A stretch of DNA of 64,000 nucleotides, from positions 19,320,189 through 19,384,188 of the forward strand of contig OZ024931.1 in the NCBI GenBank assembly GCA_964017235.1. Reading direction: 5' to 3'. The DNA is from Sabellastarte sp. h YS-2021. Taxonomy: Eukaryota > Annelida > Polychaeta > Sabellida > Sabellidae. The notes beneath the pieces are model-generated. The model worked only from the letters and a program-made list of their open reading frames with translations, had not been told where the DNA came from and ran no database searches. Below, in pieces: positions 36,001 to 43,599 of the stretch. A program made the position numbers and the translations under genes. Every line of letters starts with the position of its first letter. Position 1 is the first letter of the stretch.

Positions 36001-36269
36001 GCGAGATTTAGTTCCCACCATTAGAAATCTTCTGTAAACAAATAGTCGATTCCGGAAACGAAACTTTTGAAGAAAAACGTCTCCTATTTAATCAGATATT
36101 ATAGATTATGGAGTAAATTATAGGTTTTCAAGCGAAAACAACAACTTTAATTGATGTTATGTAACGTAACGTGTCAGTTGTAACATATATATCGTTTGTA
36201 CCTACCTTTATTTTTTTGTGTTCTGGCCATTTCAGCCTCTATTTGTTGAATTCTTTCCAGAATCCCCAT
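18001..36269 (-). CDS. DRG2: DRG2, developmentally regulated GTP-binding protein 2 (14 coding exons)
   Basis: Join on the minus strand: 36269-36206, 35487-35399, 33712-33641, 32921-32832, 30995-30935, 29961-29871, 29110-29038, 28158-28068, 25479-25382, 23958-23882, 21546-21458, 20414-20356, 18836-18783, 18087-18001. The exons sum to 1,095 nt, 364 residues plus TAA, and every junction has AG/GT borders and keeps phase. The start [14 protein letters not shown] matches DRG2 rather than DRG1. G1 GFPSVGKS is at 69-76, DLPG at 115-118, NKID at 246-249, and the TGS-type C-terminus ends in QVVKK. DRG proteins are Obg-family GTPases that bind ribosomes in the cytoplasm, DRG2 with the partner RWDD1/DFRP2 (family knowledge). 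The ATG has A at -3 and G at +4. Residue 123 is Gly where I recall Gln in human. No disruption is seen, so the gene should be functional. Confidence 0.97.
18783..18836 (-). CDS. DRG2: DRG2 exon 13
   Basis: Residues 319-336: [18 protein letters not shown]. Acceptor TTTTCAG, donor GTAAGT. Confidence 0.95.
19080..19200 (-). repeat. possible tRNA-like SINE remnant in intron 12
   Basis: The minus strand has GGTTCAAATCC, a B-box-like motif, before a diverged body. The A box is weak, so this is tentative. Confidence 0.3.
19690..20080 (+). repeat. degenerate satellite B units in intron 12
   Basis: About two and a half diverged units with TTTAAGTTTGGCCACTTC, GACGTTGAAGTAGGGTCCC and AGGTCAAATCAGGCCACATC, clearly related to the arrays at 33950-34860 and 49886-50690. 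Confidence 0.7.
20356..20414 (-). CDS. DRG2: DRG2 exon 12 (start of TGS region)
   Basis: Residues 299-318: [20 protein letters not shown]. Acceptor TTCACAG, donor GTATGT. Confidence 0.94.
20738..21357. mobile_element. foldback element in intron 11 with long inverted arms
   Basis: The left arm (about 20738-20905) and right arm (about 21225-21357) are inverted copies. Shared parts include GAGAGTGTAAAATCCAGAC, AAATGCACTCATTCATTG and the ACCTTGTGC / GCACAAGGT ends. The left arm carries extra bases between CTCTGAGAG and the shared AGTGTAAAATCC. The centre holds an H2-family Helitron-like copy. Confidence 0.65.
20986..21213 (+). mobile_element. Helitron-like family H2, short copy 3
   Basis: The left end ACTAGAAAAATATTG resembles the H2 left end. 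The right end has an 8-bp hairpin at 21179-21202 (AGTGTCCC pairing with GGGACGCT) followed by CAATTAAA, like the H2 termini at 5411-5441 and 27535-27560. The internal tandem part is mostly missing. Confidence 0.5.
21458..21546 (-). CDS. DRG2: DRG2 exon 11
   Basis: Residues 269-298: [18 protein letters not shown] then [14 protein letters not shown] precedes NM where I recall GM in human. Acceptor TTTTAG, donor GTGAGT. Confidence 0.95.
21945..22035 (-). repeat. tRNA-like SINE head in intron 10
   Basis: Read on the minus strand, CAGCTGGTTAAAGAGCTTG (A-box region) and GGGATCGAAACCC (B box) are about 45 bases apart. No tail was recognised. A SINE remnant is likelier than a functional tRNA, because the stems are not convincing. 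Confidence 0.45.
22100..22480 (+). repeat. degenerate short tandem repeat (about 18-20 bp unit)
   Basis: Loose iterations of CATTGTAATGTTAGATTTAC with variants fill this part of intron 10. The period is irregular. Confidence 0.6.
22748..23143. mobile_element. 396-bp TIR element (CAGGGTGTATCCA ends) in intron 10
   Basis: CAGGGTGTATCCA opens the element and its exact complement closes it. Inside the right end, TTTCCATGACTTTTCCAG repeats a short motif. The flanks are TATAAC on the left and TATAAA on the right, a possible 5-6-bp target duplication. Non-autonomous. Confidence 0.75.
23882..23958 (-). CDS. DRG2: DRG2 exon 10 (NKxD motif)
   Basis: Residues 244-268 plus two bases: [17 protein letters not shown] then RQPDSVVV. 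This exon carries the G4 motif NKID, which gives guanine specificity. Confidence 0.95.
24220..25175 (+). mobile_element. Helitron-like family H3, copy 1, in intron 9
   Basis: Units of about 145 bp carry CTTCCTACACCTTA, TTTCTGAGATATAG, AGGTCAAGGTCAC and AAAGGTCAAATCAAGGTCAC. The end is CCATGGTGAAAACAATACCC, then CACAG pairing with CTGTG around 25146-25165, then GGGGTAA. The same arrangement is found at 47870-48812. Confidence 0.7.
25382..25479 (-). CDS. DRG2: DRG2 exon 9
   Basis: Residues 211-243: [18 protein letters not shown] then [15 protein letters not shown]. Acceptor TATACAG; the donor is the GTATG following TAT. Confidence 0.94.
25948..27755. mobile_element. inner hAT-type MITE with 8-bp target duplication, in intron 8
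   Basis: Ends TAGTGGTCAGACCGG and ACCGGTTCACCG...TACCACTA, flanked on both sides by ATATACAT (25940-25947 and 27756-27763). An 8-bp duplication is the hAT hallmark. The length of 1,808 bp is due to an H2-family insertion of about 1.43 kb; the remainder is about 380 bp. Confidence 0.85.
26124..27562 (+). mobile_element. Helitron-like family H2, copy 2, nested in the MITE
   Basis: The left end (TTTTTGCTGACAAAAACG, AAGCGGCCCTGATG) and body follow 3007-5441 closely, without the satellite A module. The right end is a hairpin at 27535-27556 (AAGCGGCCC, loop GTCA, GGGACGCTT) followed by AATTA. The left-end AAGCGGCCCTGA is also complementary to part of the hairpin, like the inset inverted repeats of Helentron-type elements. 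Confidence 0.7.
28068..28158 (-). CDS. DRG2: DRG2 exon 8
   Basis: Residues 181-210 plus one base: [16 protein letters not shown] then [14 protein letters not shown]. Acceptor TTTCCAG, donor GTATCC (weaker than the others). Confidence 0.93.
28350..28515 (-). repeat. tRNA-derived SINE remnant in intron 7
   Basis: The minus strand has GGGTTTGAATCC (B box) preceded by a diverged tRNA-like stretch. It is similar in type to SINE family 2. Confidence 0.45.
28786..28807. repeat. 22-base poly-C run in intron 7
   Basis: An uninterrupted C run, G on the DRG2 coding strand. The true length is uncertain because such runs are error-prone in sequencing. Confidence 0.9.
29038..29110 (-). CDS. DRG2: DRG2 exon 7
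   Basis: Residues 156-180: [16 protein letters not shown] then KKTPNIYFK. Acceptor TTTCAG, donor GTAATT. Confidence 0.94.
29339..29713. mobile_element. 375-bp hAT-type MITE with 8-bp target duplication, in intron 6
   Basis: Ends TAGTGTTGGTATTG and CAATACCAGCACTA, flanked by GTGATACA at 29331-29338 and 29714-29721. Several TATCGATA-type motifs lie near both ends. No reading frame. Confidence 0.9.
29871..29961 (-). CDS. DRG2: DRG2 exon 6
   Basis: Residues 126-155: [19 protein letters not shown] then [11 protein letters not shown]. The acceptor is CTAG|GTAAGG, so the exon itself begins GTAAGG; the donor is GTTAGT. Confidence 0.93.
29962..30934 (-). other. DRG2 intron 5, nothing else recognised
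   Basis: AT-rich intron sequence without a repeat shared elsewhere in the window. Confidence 0.5.
30935..30995 (-). CDS. DRG2: DRG2 exon 5 (DxxG motif)
   Basis: Residues 106-125 plus one base: [20 protein letters not shown]. Acceptor TTACAG, donor GTAAGT. This exon carries the G3 motif DLPG. Confidence 0.95.
31550..32860 (-). repeat. minisatellite of the exon 4 splice donor (about 38-bp unit)
   Basis: About 22 units fill the 5' part of intron 4. On the coding strand the unit is CTGTATCCCTGGAGTCATAG, AG|GTAAGCC, TACATTTAC: the last 23 bases of exon 4 plus 15 bases of intron. The true donor at 32831-32832 forms the first unit. At least ten other units keep the full GAG|GTAAGCC context. Some units are shortened, and the array is interrupted by a MITE. 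Because CIPGVIE is conserved in DRG2, the exon is the source and the array the derivative. Confidence 0.93.
32318..32694. mobile_element. 377-bp hAT-type MITE inside the minisatellite
   Basis: Ends TAGGGGTGCGACGGTA and, reverse-complemented, TAGGGGTGAGTCGGTA. The flanks are GTTATAAT and GTTATAGG, an 8-bp duplication with two mismatches. It splits one minisatellite unit. Confidence 0.8.
32832..32921 (-). CDS. DRG2: DRG2 exon 4 (switch I region)
   Basis: Residues 76-105, [19 protein letters not shown] then [11 protein letters not shown]. The donor is GAG|GTAAGCC. The last 23 bases of this exon and the first 15 of the intron form the unit of the minisatellite that follows. Confidence 0.95.
33290..33530 (+). 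other. possible 5' part of a Helitron-like element in intron 3
   Basis: The stretch CTCGCCCAATTAAAGGGGTC and ATTATGTCCATATG is unlike the intron around it. TATGTCCA recurs in the hairpin stem at 38871. A link is only suggested. Confidence 0.25.
33641..33712 (-). CDS. DRG2: DRG2 exon 3 (P-loop)
   Basis: Residues 52-75, [16 protein letters not shown] then IGFPSVGK, the G1 loop; the Ser of GKS opens exon 4. Acceptor TTTCCAG, donor GTAATA. Confidence 0.95.
33905..35190 (+). mobile_element. Helitron-like family H4 with satellite B core, in intron 2
   Basis: The core is satellite B (33950-34860). The following module contains AAAATATTCCCAG twice, GCGGCGGCGTAACGAAGCG, and a terminal hairpin at 35157-35185. 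The hairpin has an 8-bp outer stem (GTATCCAC with GTGGATAC) and an inner GGAT/ATCC stem. Left boundary approximate. Confidence 0.6.
33950..34860 (+). repeat. satellite B array (147-bp unit)
   Basis: Six units contain GACCTTGAAGGAGGGGTCC, AAGGTCAAATCTGACCACAC, AAAAGATTCCCAGCCCATGA, TTTCCTATAGGTTGGTTTAC and ACCAATAATAAGCGAGTTAT. Unit starts at 34141, 34288, 34437, 34584 and 34731 give spacings of 147-149. Confidence 0.93.
35399..35487 (-). CDS. DRG2: DRG2 exon 2
   Basis: Residues 22-51: [20 protein letters not shown] followed by EPSGKSGAK. Acceptor TTTTAG, donor GTAAAT, phase 1 in, phase 0 out. Confidence 0.95.
35936..36180. mobile_element. one-ended hAT-type MITE fragment in intron 1
   Basis: TAGGGCTGTGACAGGTAC resembles the TIRs of the hAT-type MITEs, and the terminal 13 bases are duplicated next to it (GTGACCTAGGGCT twice). 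No opposite end was found. Confidence 0.45.
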
Positions 36270-36303
36270 CTTTCTATCTTTTGGTCAAACACAATGAGAC
36301 AAA
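36206..36303 (-). CDS. DRG2: DRG2 exon 1 (start codon at 36269-36267)
   Basis: Residues 1-21 plus one base, donor GTAGGT. A TTTTTTTACAG acceptor upstream at 36304-36305 suggests that 34 nt of 5' UTR are spliced to a farther non-coding exon, which I could not find. Confidence 0.92.
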
Positions 36304-36444
36304 CTGTAAAAAAAGAAATTGCATTATTAATCTAACACTTATGTCATCAATTTAAATTAAAAGAAACAAAGTATACACTATCTTGGATTTTCTGGAACAT
36401 TTGTTTTCCCTTCAGAAGTTCAAAGTTGGGGTTTTACATCTTAT

Positions 36445-36560
36445 TTATTAGCCAGGGTCATATTGGGACAGACCCACAGCATTTGTCACTTGTGAGAGTT
36501 GTAACCACACAGAGGTGATACCGAACTTGCTAGCCACTACGCCACCTTGGACCTCTTTTA
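36445..36560 (-). repeat. degenerate tRNA-like SINE, antisense
   Basis: The minus strand begins GGTCCAAGGTGGCGTAGTGG, an A-box-like tRNA head, and continues into diverged sequence. Confidence 0.45.
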
Positions 36561-36825
36561 CCCTTCAGAAAAAAACTGTGAGAGTCATTATATTATTCAA
36601 CTAGAAATAGGACGCCCTGTTGATAGTAGCTGCGACATATGAATAGAAACAGGATAGCATAGAAGAACACACATTATCATGTGTAATGTCCACCTCATGA
36701 ACCTTTTGCCAAAATTGTACAGTAGCCTTACAAGACCCTGTTTCATTTGTGAAATATATCAATGATGCTTAAATATTTATTAGTGTACATGTAAATTATT
36801 TCAGCTTCATGCCTTTTTGCATTGG

Positions 36826-38540
36826 TTGGGTCGAAAATTTTGACGAAGTCACTCTATCTTGCACGGTTAAGAAGATAGAAGCAAATTTCTGTTTGCAAAA
36901 AATGGAAAATTCAAAATGGCCGCCATTTTTGGGAAGAGGAAATTTTTTTGAAAATTGCCAAGAGTACATTTCTTAGATACCCTATGGGTCGAAAATTTCA
37001 ATGAAATAACTCACGGTTAAGGAGATAGAAGGAGATAGAAGCAATTTTGTGTTTTTCCATGTTGGGCAAAAATTCGATAATTCAAAATGGCCGCCATATG
37101 TGGGGAGGGGACAATTTTTTGAAAATTGCCAAGAGTACATTTCTTAGATACCCTGTGGGTCGAAAATTTTTCGACGAAATCGCTCTATCTGTACGGTTAA
37201 GGAGATAGAATCAATTTTGTGTTTTGTCATTTTGGGCAAAAATTTGAAAATTCAAAATGGCCGCCATATGTGGGAAGAGGAAAATTTTTTTGAAAATTGC
37301 AAAGAGTACATTGCTCAGATACCCTGTGGGTCGAAAATTACGACGAAATGGCTCTATCTCACACGGTTAAGGAGATAGAAGCAAATTTGTGTTTTGCTAT
37401 TTTTGGGAAAAATTCGAAAATTCAAAATGGCCGCCATTTTTGGGGAGGGGAAAATTTTTTGAAAATTGCCAAGAGTACATTTCTTAGATACCCTGTGGAT
37501 CGAAAATTTTGACAAAATCGCTCTATCTCGCGCGGTTAAGGAGATAGAAGCAATTTTGTGTTTTGCCATTTTTGGGGAAAATTCAAAATGGCCGCCATTT
37601 TTGGGGAGGGGAAATTTTTTTTGAAAATTGATAAGAGTGCATTTCTTAGATACCCTGTGGGTCGAAAATTTCGACGAAATCACTCTATCTCGCACGGTTA
37701 AGGAGATAGAAGCAATTTTGCGTTTTGCCATTTTTGGCAAAAATTCGAAAATTCAAAATGGCCGCCATTTTTGGGGAGGGGAAAATTTTTTGAAAATTGC
37801 CAAGAGTACATTTCTTAGATACCCTGTGGGTCGAAAATTTTGACAAAATCGCTCTATCTTGCACGGTTAAGGAGATAGAAGCAATTTTGTGTTTTGCCAT
37901 TTTTGGGGAAAATTCAAAATGGCCGCCATTTTTGGGGAGGCGAAATTTTTTTGAAAATTGCTAAGAGTGCATTTCTTAGATACCCTGTGGGTCGAAAATT
38001 TTGACGAAATCGCTCTATCTCGCACGGTTAAGGAGATAGAAGCAATTTTGCGTTTTGCCATTTTTGGCAAAAATTCGAAAATTCAAAATGGCCGCCATTT
38101 TTGGGGAGGGGAAAATTTTTTGAAAATTGCCAAGAGTACATTTCTTAGATACCCTGTGGGTCGAAAATTTTGACAAAATCGCTCTATCTCGCACGGTTAA
38201 GGAGATAGAAGCAATTTTGTGTTTTGCCATTTTTGGGGAGGGGAAATTTTTTTGAAAATTGCTAAGAGTGCATTCCTCAGATACCCTATGGGTCGAAAAT
38301 TTCGACGAAATCGCTCTATCTCACACGGTTAAGGAGATAGAAGCAATTTTGCGTTTTGCCATTTTTGGCAAAAATTCGAAAATTCAAAATGGCCGCCATT
38401 TTTGGGGAGGGGAAAATTTTTTGAAAATTGCCAAGAGTACATTTCCCAGGTATGATGTGGGTCGAAAATTTCGACGAAATCACTCTATCTCGCACGGTTA
38501 AGGAGATAGAAGGAAATTTGTGTTTTGCCATTTTTGGCAA
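36826..38540 (+). repeat. satellite C array (about 165-170-bp unit)
   Basis: About ten units share GGGTCGAAAATTTCGACGAA, GCTCTATCTCGCACGGTTA, AGGAGATAGAAGCAATTTT, CAAAATGGCCGCCATTTTTG and TTGCCAAGAGTACATTTC. One unit near 38220 lacks the CAAAATGG stretch. Long reading frames on both strands here are a by-product of the repeat. Confidence 0.93.
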
Positions 38541-38905
38541 AGTAGCTATTACTCAGTCAGTTATATAGCTATTATCACTAAAAGCAATCCCAAGCAAGCT
38601 ATCGACCTAAGTAATGCTCATACTAAATTTGGTAAAGATATGTCAAATAGTTTTCCTTAAAATGCCCGGAAACCAAAGAAGTACACAAAAGTAGCTAAGT
38701 AGCCATTACTCAGTTAGCTATAGACCTATCTTCACCAAAAGCAATCCCATGCAAGCTATTAACCCAATAAAGACCCATACCAAATTTGGTAAAGATAGGA
38801 TAAATACTTTTCCTTCAAATGAGCGGAAACCAAGCGTCCGGACTGTGGACAACGGAAAAAGCAAAAATAATATGTCCACCCCCCAGTGGGGTGGACATAA
38901 TAATT
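36826..38905 (+). mobile_element. Helitron-like family H5 with satellite C core, upstream of DRG2
   Basis: Satellite C (36826-38540) is followed by two units of another repeat (AAGTAGCTATTACTCAG..., AATTTGGTAAAGATA) and a terminal hairpin at 38871-38899 with 12-bp perfect arms (TATGTCCACCCC and complement) and a 5-base loop. The 5' end was not found. Confidence 0.6.
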
Positions 38906-39450
38906 ACGTTTGCTTTCTAGTTGACATTACTCGAAAAGAAATGAGCACCTCCACCAGGAGTTTATGATTTTTGGGTGCATTTTTGTCTGTAATACATTAC
39001 ATCCAAAAGTATTAGTAATGTTCAGATCCTTCTGAAATTTTTATGTGGGCAAGGCCAGACGAAAAGAATGAGTGACTAAATTTTGGGAAAGACAGGACCA
39101 TATTCCGGATATAAAAAATCCAGAATTTTCAAAGGTTCCATTTTCAATATAGTTTCAATTACCTTGCTTTCTGGTTACCAATACTACAAAATTAATGTGT
39201 GGATCTGCATGAAATAGTTTATGTGGGTAGTCTCTGGCCAAAGGAAGGAGTCATCCATCTTGGTGGAGGACCCAGATCACATTCTGGATACAAAAAACAT
39301 CCTGAATATCTAGAAACATGCCCTACTGCCTACTGGAGGTCTGCACTCTACAAGTGCTTTTTAGTTTTTCATGTGATTGGTCTATTACATCCATATGTAA
39401 TAACAAGAATACAAATCTGTAGATTACATAAATCTCAACTGATACCAGTG
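38906..39450. other. unassigned, with one diverged internal duplication
   Basis: About 39090-39125 and 39270-39310 share CATATTCCGGATATAAAAAA / CACATTCTGGATACAAAAAA-type sequence. No gene is seen. Confidence 0.35.
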
Positions 39451-40130
39451 TACCACGAAATCCTCCCCACCCCCCCCCCCCACCCCCCCCCCCCCACCCC
39501 CCGGGAAATCCTCCCCTGGGGGGTAAATTTCCTAGGAAATCCTCCACCCCAGGAGGGGGGGTGGAGGATCTCCTGGGAATATGACCCCCCCCACCAGGAA
39601 ATAACCCACCTAGAGATCTTCTAGGAAATCCCCGCCCAAACCAAACTGCAACTACACAAACTTTGTATTAACAAAATGAAAAATACTATGGACGAGTAAA
39701 ATTTACAGCTCTTTAAACAAACAAAAAAAAAAACAACAGGAAAGTGCCCAAGTAGTATGACGTATGAGCAGTCTCACATGCATGAACACTTAAGGAGATG
39801 CTTCGAAAATAGGAAGATGGAAGAGTTTCCAACTAGCCAAAAGGTATCATTCCTTGCAGAGAAAACCTTTACCATTGATTTCAATTGCAAAAAGTGCAAA
39901 ATGCCACTCTACTTGTTTGTGGCAGGATATGAAATGTGACACCTGCTTCAACAGCAACACTGCCTAGTGCTGTATGCACTGTGCTGCTAATTCAGTTGTG
40001 ATGTAATTTTGTGTTAATTTGTCATCTATTTTGCTGTGTTCATTTAATTACATACATTTTTAATCTATGCTGAATGAAGTTTATCAAGAATTTGACGATT
40101 TTTCAATATAAATTTTTTTTCAAGAGGTGG

Positions 40131-40161
<31 letters not shown>

Positions 40162-40170
40162 TCCTGGTGG
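39451..40170. mobile_element. TIR element with poly-C/poly-G ends
   Basis: The left end ACCACGAAATCCTCCCC, followed by a C-rich run to 39502, is matched in inverted form by a 27-base G run (40129-40155) and GAGGATTTCCTGGTGG. The motif GGAAATCCTCC recurs several times just inside the left end. The centre holds a protein remnant at 39757-39939. No target duplication could be fixed. Confidence 0.55.
39757..39939 (+). pseudogene. transposon protein remnant, cysteine-bearing C-terminal region
   Basis: 60 residues: HEHLRRCFENRKMEEFPTSQ, then FNCKKCKMPLYLFVAGYEM. A frameshift just before the stop would continue KCDTCFNSN. A His-Leu...Cys...Phe-Pro stretch before a CxxC pair resembles C-termini seen in large transposon-encoded proteins with zinc-binding ends; I cannot name the family. 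Confidence 0.35.
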
Positions 40171-41955
40171 GGGGGATTTTCAGGGGGGGATTTTCTTTTA
40201 CACCGGCAGTGGTGGGAGGAGCCTTGATAAACATTGGCTCAAGTTCTTTCCCTTTCATATGCTTCTGTGATACTGAAATTATTGGATGTTTTGCAGTATT
40301 GTACCCCAAGTTATTTACAATAATGTTGTTATATATAGATTTAAAACAGAGATGAAATAAATCTTACAATATCTCAAGTCCAGCAAATTCCAATGAAACC
40401 AACAGGGCGAATCACTGCAAGAAGATTGAAATATCGCAAAGAGATTAAAAATTATCGTTATGTCAGACTTAATTACTGCCCCAACAACCACTGATAAACT
40501 GATATTCACTTCCATATTGAACAGAAGTACATACAGAGGTTTTAAATACCTACACTTTGGAATCATTATGCTCACATTTTTTTACCATGTCAATACTGAA
40601 GCATTTTTTATGTATATCCACAGCAAAACAGTATAAATAATAAAAATGATAAATTTTGTTTAACTGAATATCTAAAGGGGAATAAATCTGACATTAACAC
40701 TTCATAAGACAAGACCCTTTCATTTTAGTCAGTTAGACACAATTTCTAATTAAAAAGGAAGCCAGAATTTTTATAAAGCTTTATGCGTCATCAATAAAAA
40801 TATTCAATCATTTTGGGAAATGGAAAACCAAACTGAATTGTGTAATTGATACAACTTCATGGAAGAACCTCCATACCAATAGTTTCTACTCATCAGAGAC
40901 AATGTTCTCATTTGGTTCTAACATAAACTTATCTTCAGAAATTTAGATACTATCCATTTTTTATACAAGCTTAACTTGACCAAAAATCCACTCTGTTCAT
41001 TTTGCAGGAAGCTATGTCACAGTTTTTTGTGTTCTCCGAAAAGACATCAGATTTTTGAAAAAATGTAAAAACCTAATTAAACAGGTCCACTTATTTTAAG
41101 TTAAGCCTGGATCCATGCAATATACTTTTTTGGAAATACAAAATCCAGAAAATTGTTACTTGTTAATATTATCCATATCTATTACTGTGCTAGGAAAAAC
41201 AAAGTCTGAACATATTTGAACATCAGAATTGTCTGAAAAACAAATTTTTAGAACAGGAGTACATGTCCATAACTGACATAAGAGAACACAAGTTTCATAA
41301 CAAGAGTGCAGTGACTGGTTTTCTGCAACCCATGGAGCCGAATCTTTGAACAGCAGTGGGGGTCGAAATCTGTAAACTCTTACATTATCACCCACATTTG
41401 CAAAATGCTTGCAAAGATGTAGTTTACAGATGTGTGTGGTGTAGTGAGTTGGTTAGTTGCAGTGACCAGAAATGTGTCATGAGACGTTTACAAACACAGG
41501 GGTCAGCTGTGTAACTACACAGTCTGAATATTGATTTCGAAGGGAGAAGACGTTTTTTTAAATTTGAAGTATGGATTTTATAAGATTAGCGAACTAGTAG
41601 CTATATAACAAAAATAAAACTATTTGTATTATATAAAATTGTGTTACATGGATATTTTACACAAGCAAACTAAAAGTATTTTTTACAAAATTTTCAAGGA
41701 TTTCAGTTGAAATTAGAAAATATATTGCTTTCAGATGATAGTGGTCTGTGTTTTACTCAAACTACATAATATCTTTTAAAATTTGAAGGTCATGCAGGCA
41801 CTTACCCCATGTAAGACTCGATTGAAAATGCAGAAATTCACTTGCAACTTATTTTCATGGCTTTAATGGCTAACCTTTGAATGTTTTGCAAATACTGCCT
41901 CATCTAGATACATTAAAGGGGATAGGCAACTTCATTTAATGGTATGAAGCCTATA
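40171..41955. other. no recognisable feature; region where a DRG2 promoter could lie
   Basis: AT-rich sequence without shared repeats or coding signal. If the DRG2 5' UTR has an upstream exon, this is one possible place for it, but nothing in the sequence fixes it. Confidence 0.35.
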
Positions 41956-41959
41956 TTAG

Positions 41960-43260
41960 TCTATTTTCTGCAGAATGAATAACTGGACAGCAGCCATGCC
42001 CTTCATTTAAATGATAGGCGATTGTCCTGTGTGAGATCACTCCACCTAATCTGAAAGGAAAGATATGGAGGTTGGCTGAAATGTATTGCTTTATAAGTAA
42101 GGAGATTGTATTTGAACAATATACGGTAATGAATGGGGAGCCAGTGTAGTTTGTGCAGGAAGGGTGTGACATGACAATATTTATTTAGTCTGCTAGTATA
42201 TGCCTTTTTTGTGTTGTAAAGCAGTGAGTTACAGTAATCCAGGCGACTGCTAACCAAGGCATTTGCCACCTTTACAGCTGTTTTACGGTTTAAGCACCGG
42301 CGGACCCTTCATATTTCCCGGAGATGGTAGTAACTTATGCGACATAGATTAGCCACGTGTCTTTGCATTGAACTTTCAGCATCCAGGATGACACCAAGCT
42401 TTTTGATCGATTCAGCTGGTTCCATGATGTTACCAAGCAAACTCACTGGGAAAGATGACTTCAGGGAGCTTCTAATTTGATCATCACCAATCACTATGAA
42501 TTCCGTCTTGTCAGGATTTAAGTTTATTGTTTCCCATCCAAGCCTGGACAGCCTCAGGGCAATTTGTCAGTTCAGTGATACTAGAATCGAACTTCCTAGA
42601 GTCAAGTTCCAAGTAAATTTGTGTGTCATATGCATATAAGTGATGGGTCACATTAAATTTAGATACGACTGAACTGAGAGGGGTTGTATATAGGGTAAAA
42701 GGAGTGGCCCCAGAACTGAACCCTGGGGAACCCCATAAGGGAGTTGAAAAGCATCTGAAAAATGTCCATCTATTTTTATCCGCTGGTTCCTTGAATTGAG
42801 GTATGACTTAACCCACTTAAGCACTACCCCATCAATGCCATACCAGTGCTGAAGGCAGTTGACTAGAATTGAGTAGTATATTGTATCGAAGGCTGCAGAT
42901 AAGTCCAGGACTAATCCAACAGCTGCACCCTTGTCCATTGAGGTGGCAATGTCTGTTTTTTTTAGTTTTTTTTTAGCAATGCTGTTTCAGTTGAGTGAAA
43001 AACTCTATGTGCAGACTGATTTTCGTTGGATATACCCTCTTGAGCAATGTGCTCATTTATCTGCCTAGCCACAGCTTTCTCCATGAGTTTGGAGATGTAG
43101 CTGAGGTTGAATACTGGTCGAAAATTCTTCAGAATGTTTCTGTCAAGACCAGCTTTTTTCAACAAGGGTGTGACATGTGCAGTCTTGACACAGGATGGGA
43201 AACTGCCCTCCAATAGGGAGTAGTTCACAATATTTGTAATAGGAGTCAAGAGTACACTGA
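41960..43260 (-). pseudogene. CR1/L2-type LINE, reverse transcriptase and C-terminal region, decayed
   Basis: Minus-strand order: VTPLLKKAGLDRNILKNFRP, FHSTETALLK; then GLVLDLSAAFDTIYYSILVN, KIDGHFSDAFQLPYGVPQGS and VLGPLL; then HLYAYDTQIYLELD, DKTEFIVIGDDQIR and IKKLGVILDAESSMQ; then SSRLDYCNSLLYNTK and HVTPFLHKLHWLPIHYR. These are RT motifs in order, ending with the LHWLP block of CR1/L2/Jockey-type LINEs. The catalytic YADD reads YAYD and there are at least three frame changes, so it is inactive. The endonuclease part is missing. Confidence 0.85.
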
Positions 43261-43599
43261 TACAATCAAGTTATCATTGAGTGAATACAGACACTGTGGT
43301 AAAATAATTTACATTGATTCTTCCTTTATTCTGTTGTATATTACTATATTAGTGCATATTATTTTTCTAGCAAAATAATTTACAAGGATACTTCATTTCA
43401 TCTGTTGTATTCTACCCACCCTTTCTTCTTTATTCATTAGCACATGTGGTAAGAAATGGCACTCCATAATCATGCTGTATTTTATTTACCATTTGTTTAT
43501 GCTCCAAGGGGTGTGTCATCTGTGTTATGACATGCACTGTTCATGTTAAAGTATGCTTTCAATTTGTACTGTCAGTTAAACTTCACATTTCTTTAATAT

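Noticed and set aside
37297-38540. Repeated reading frames of about 70 residues on both strands (for example ASISLTVRDRAISSKFSTH)
   Set aside because: They are translations of satellite C units, appear on both strands at the repeat period, and have no independent coding signal.
39199-39624. 141-residue frame ending in proline-rich sequence
   Set aside because: The proline part is the translated poly-C tract and the rest lacks any motif.
41156-41395. Minus-strand frame upstream of DRG2 as a possible 5' exon
   Set aside because: It has no in-phase donor matching the DRG2 exon 1 acceptor, and DRG2 already has a complete conserved start at 36269.
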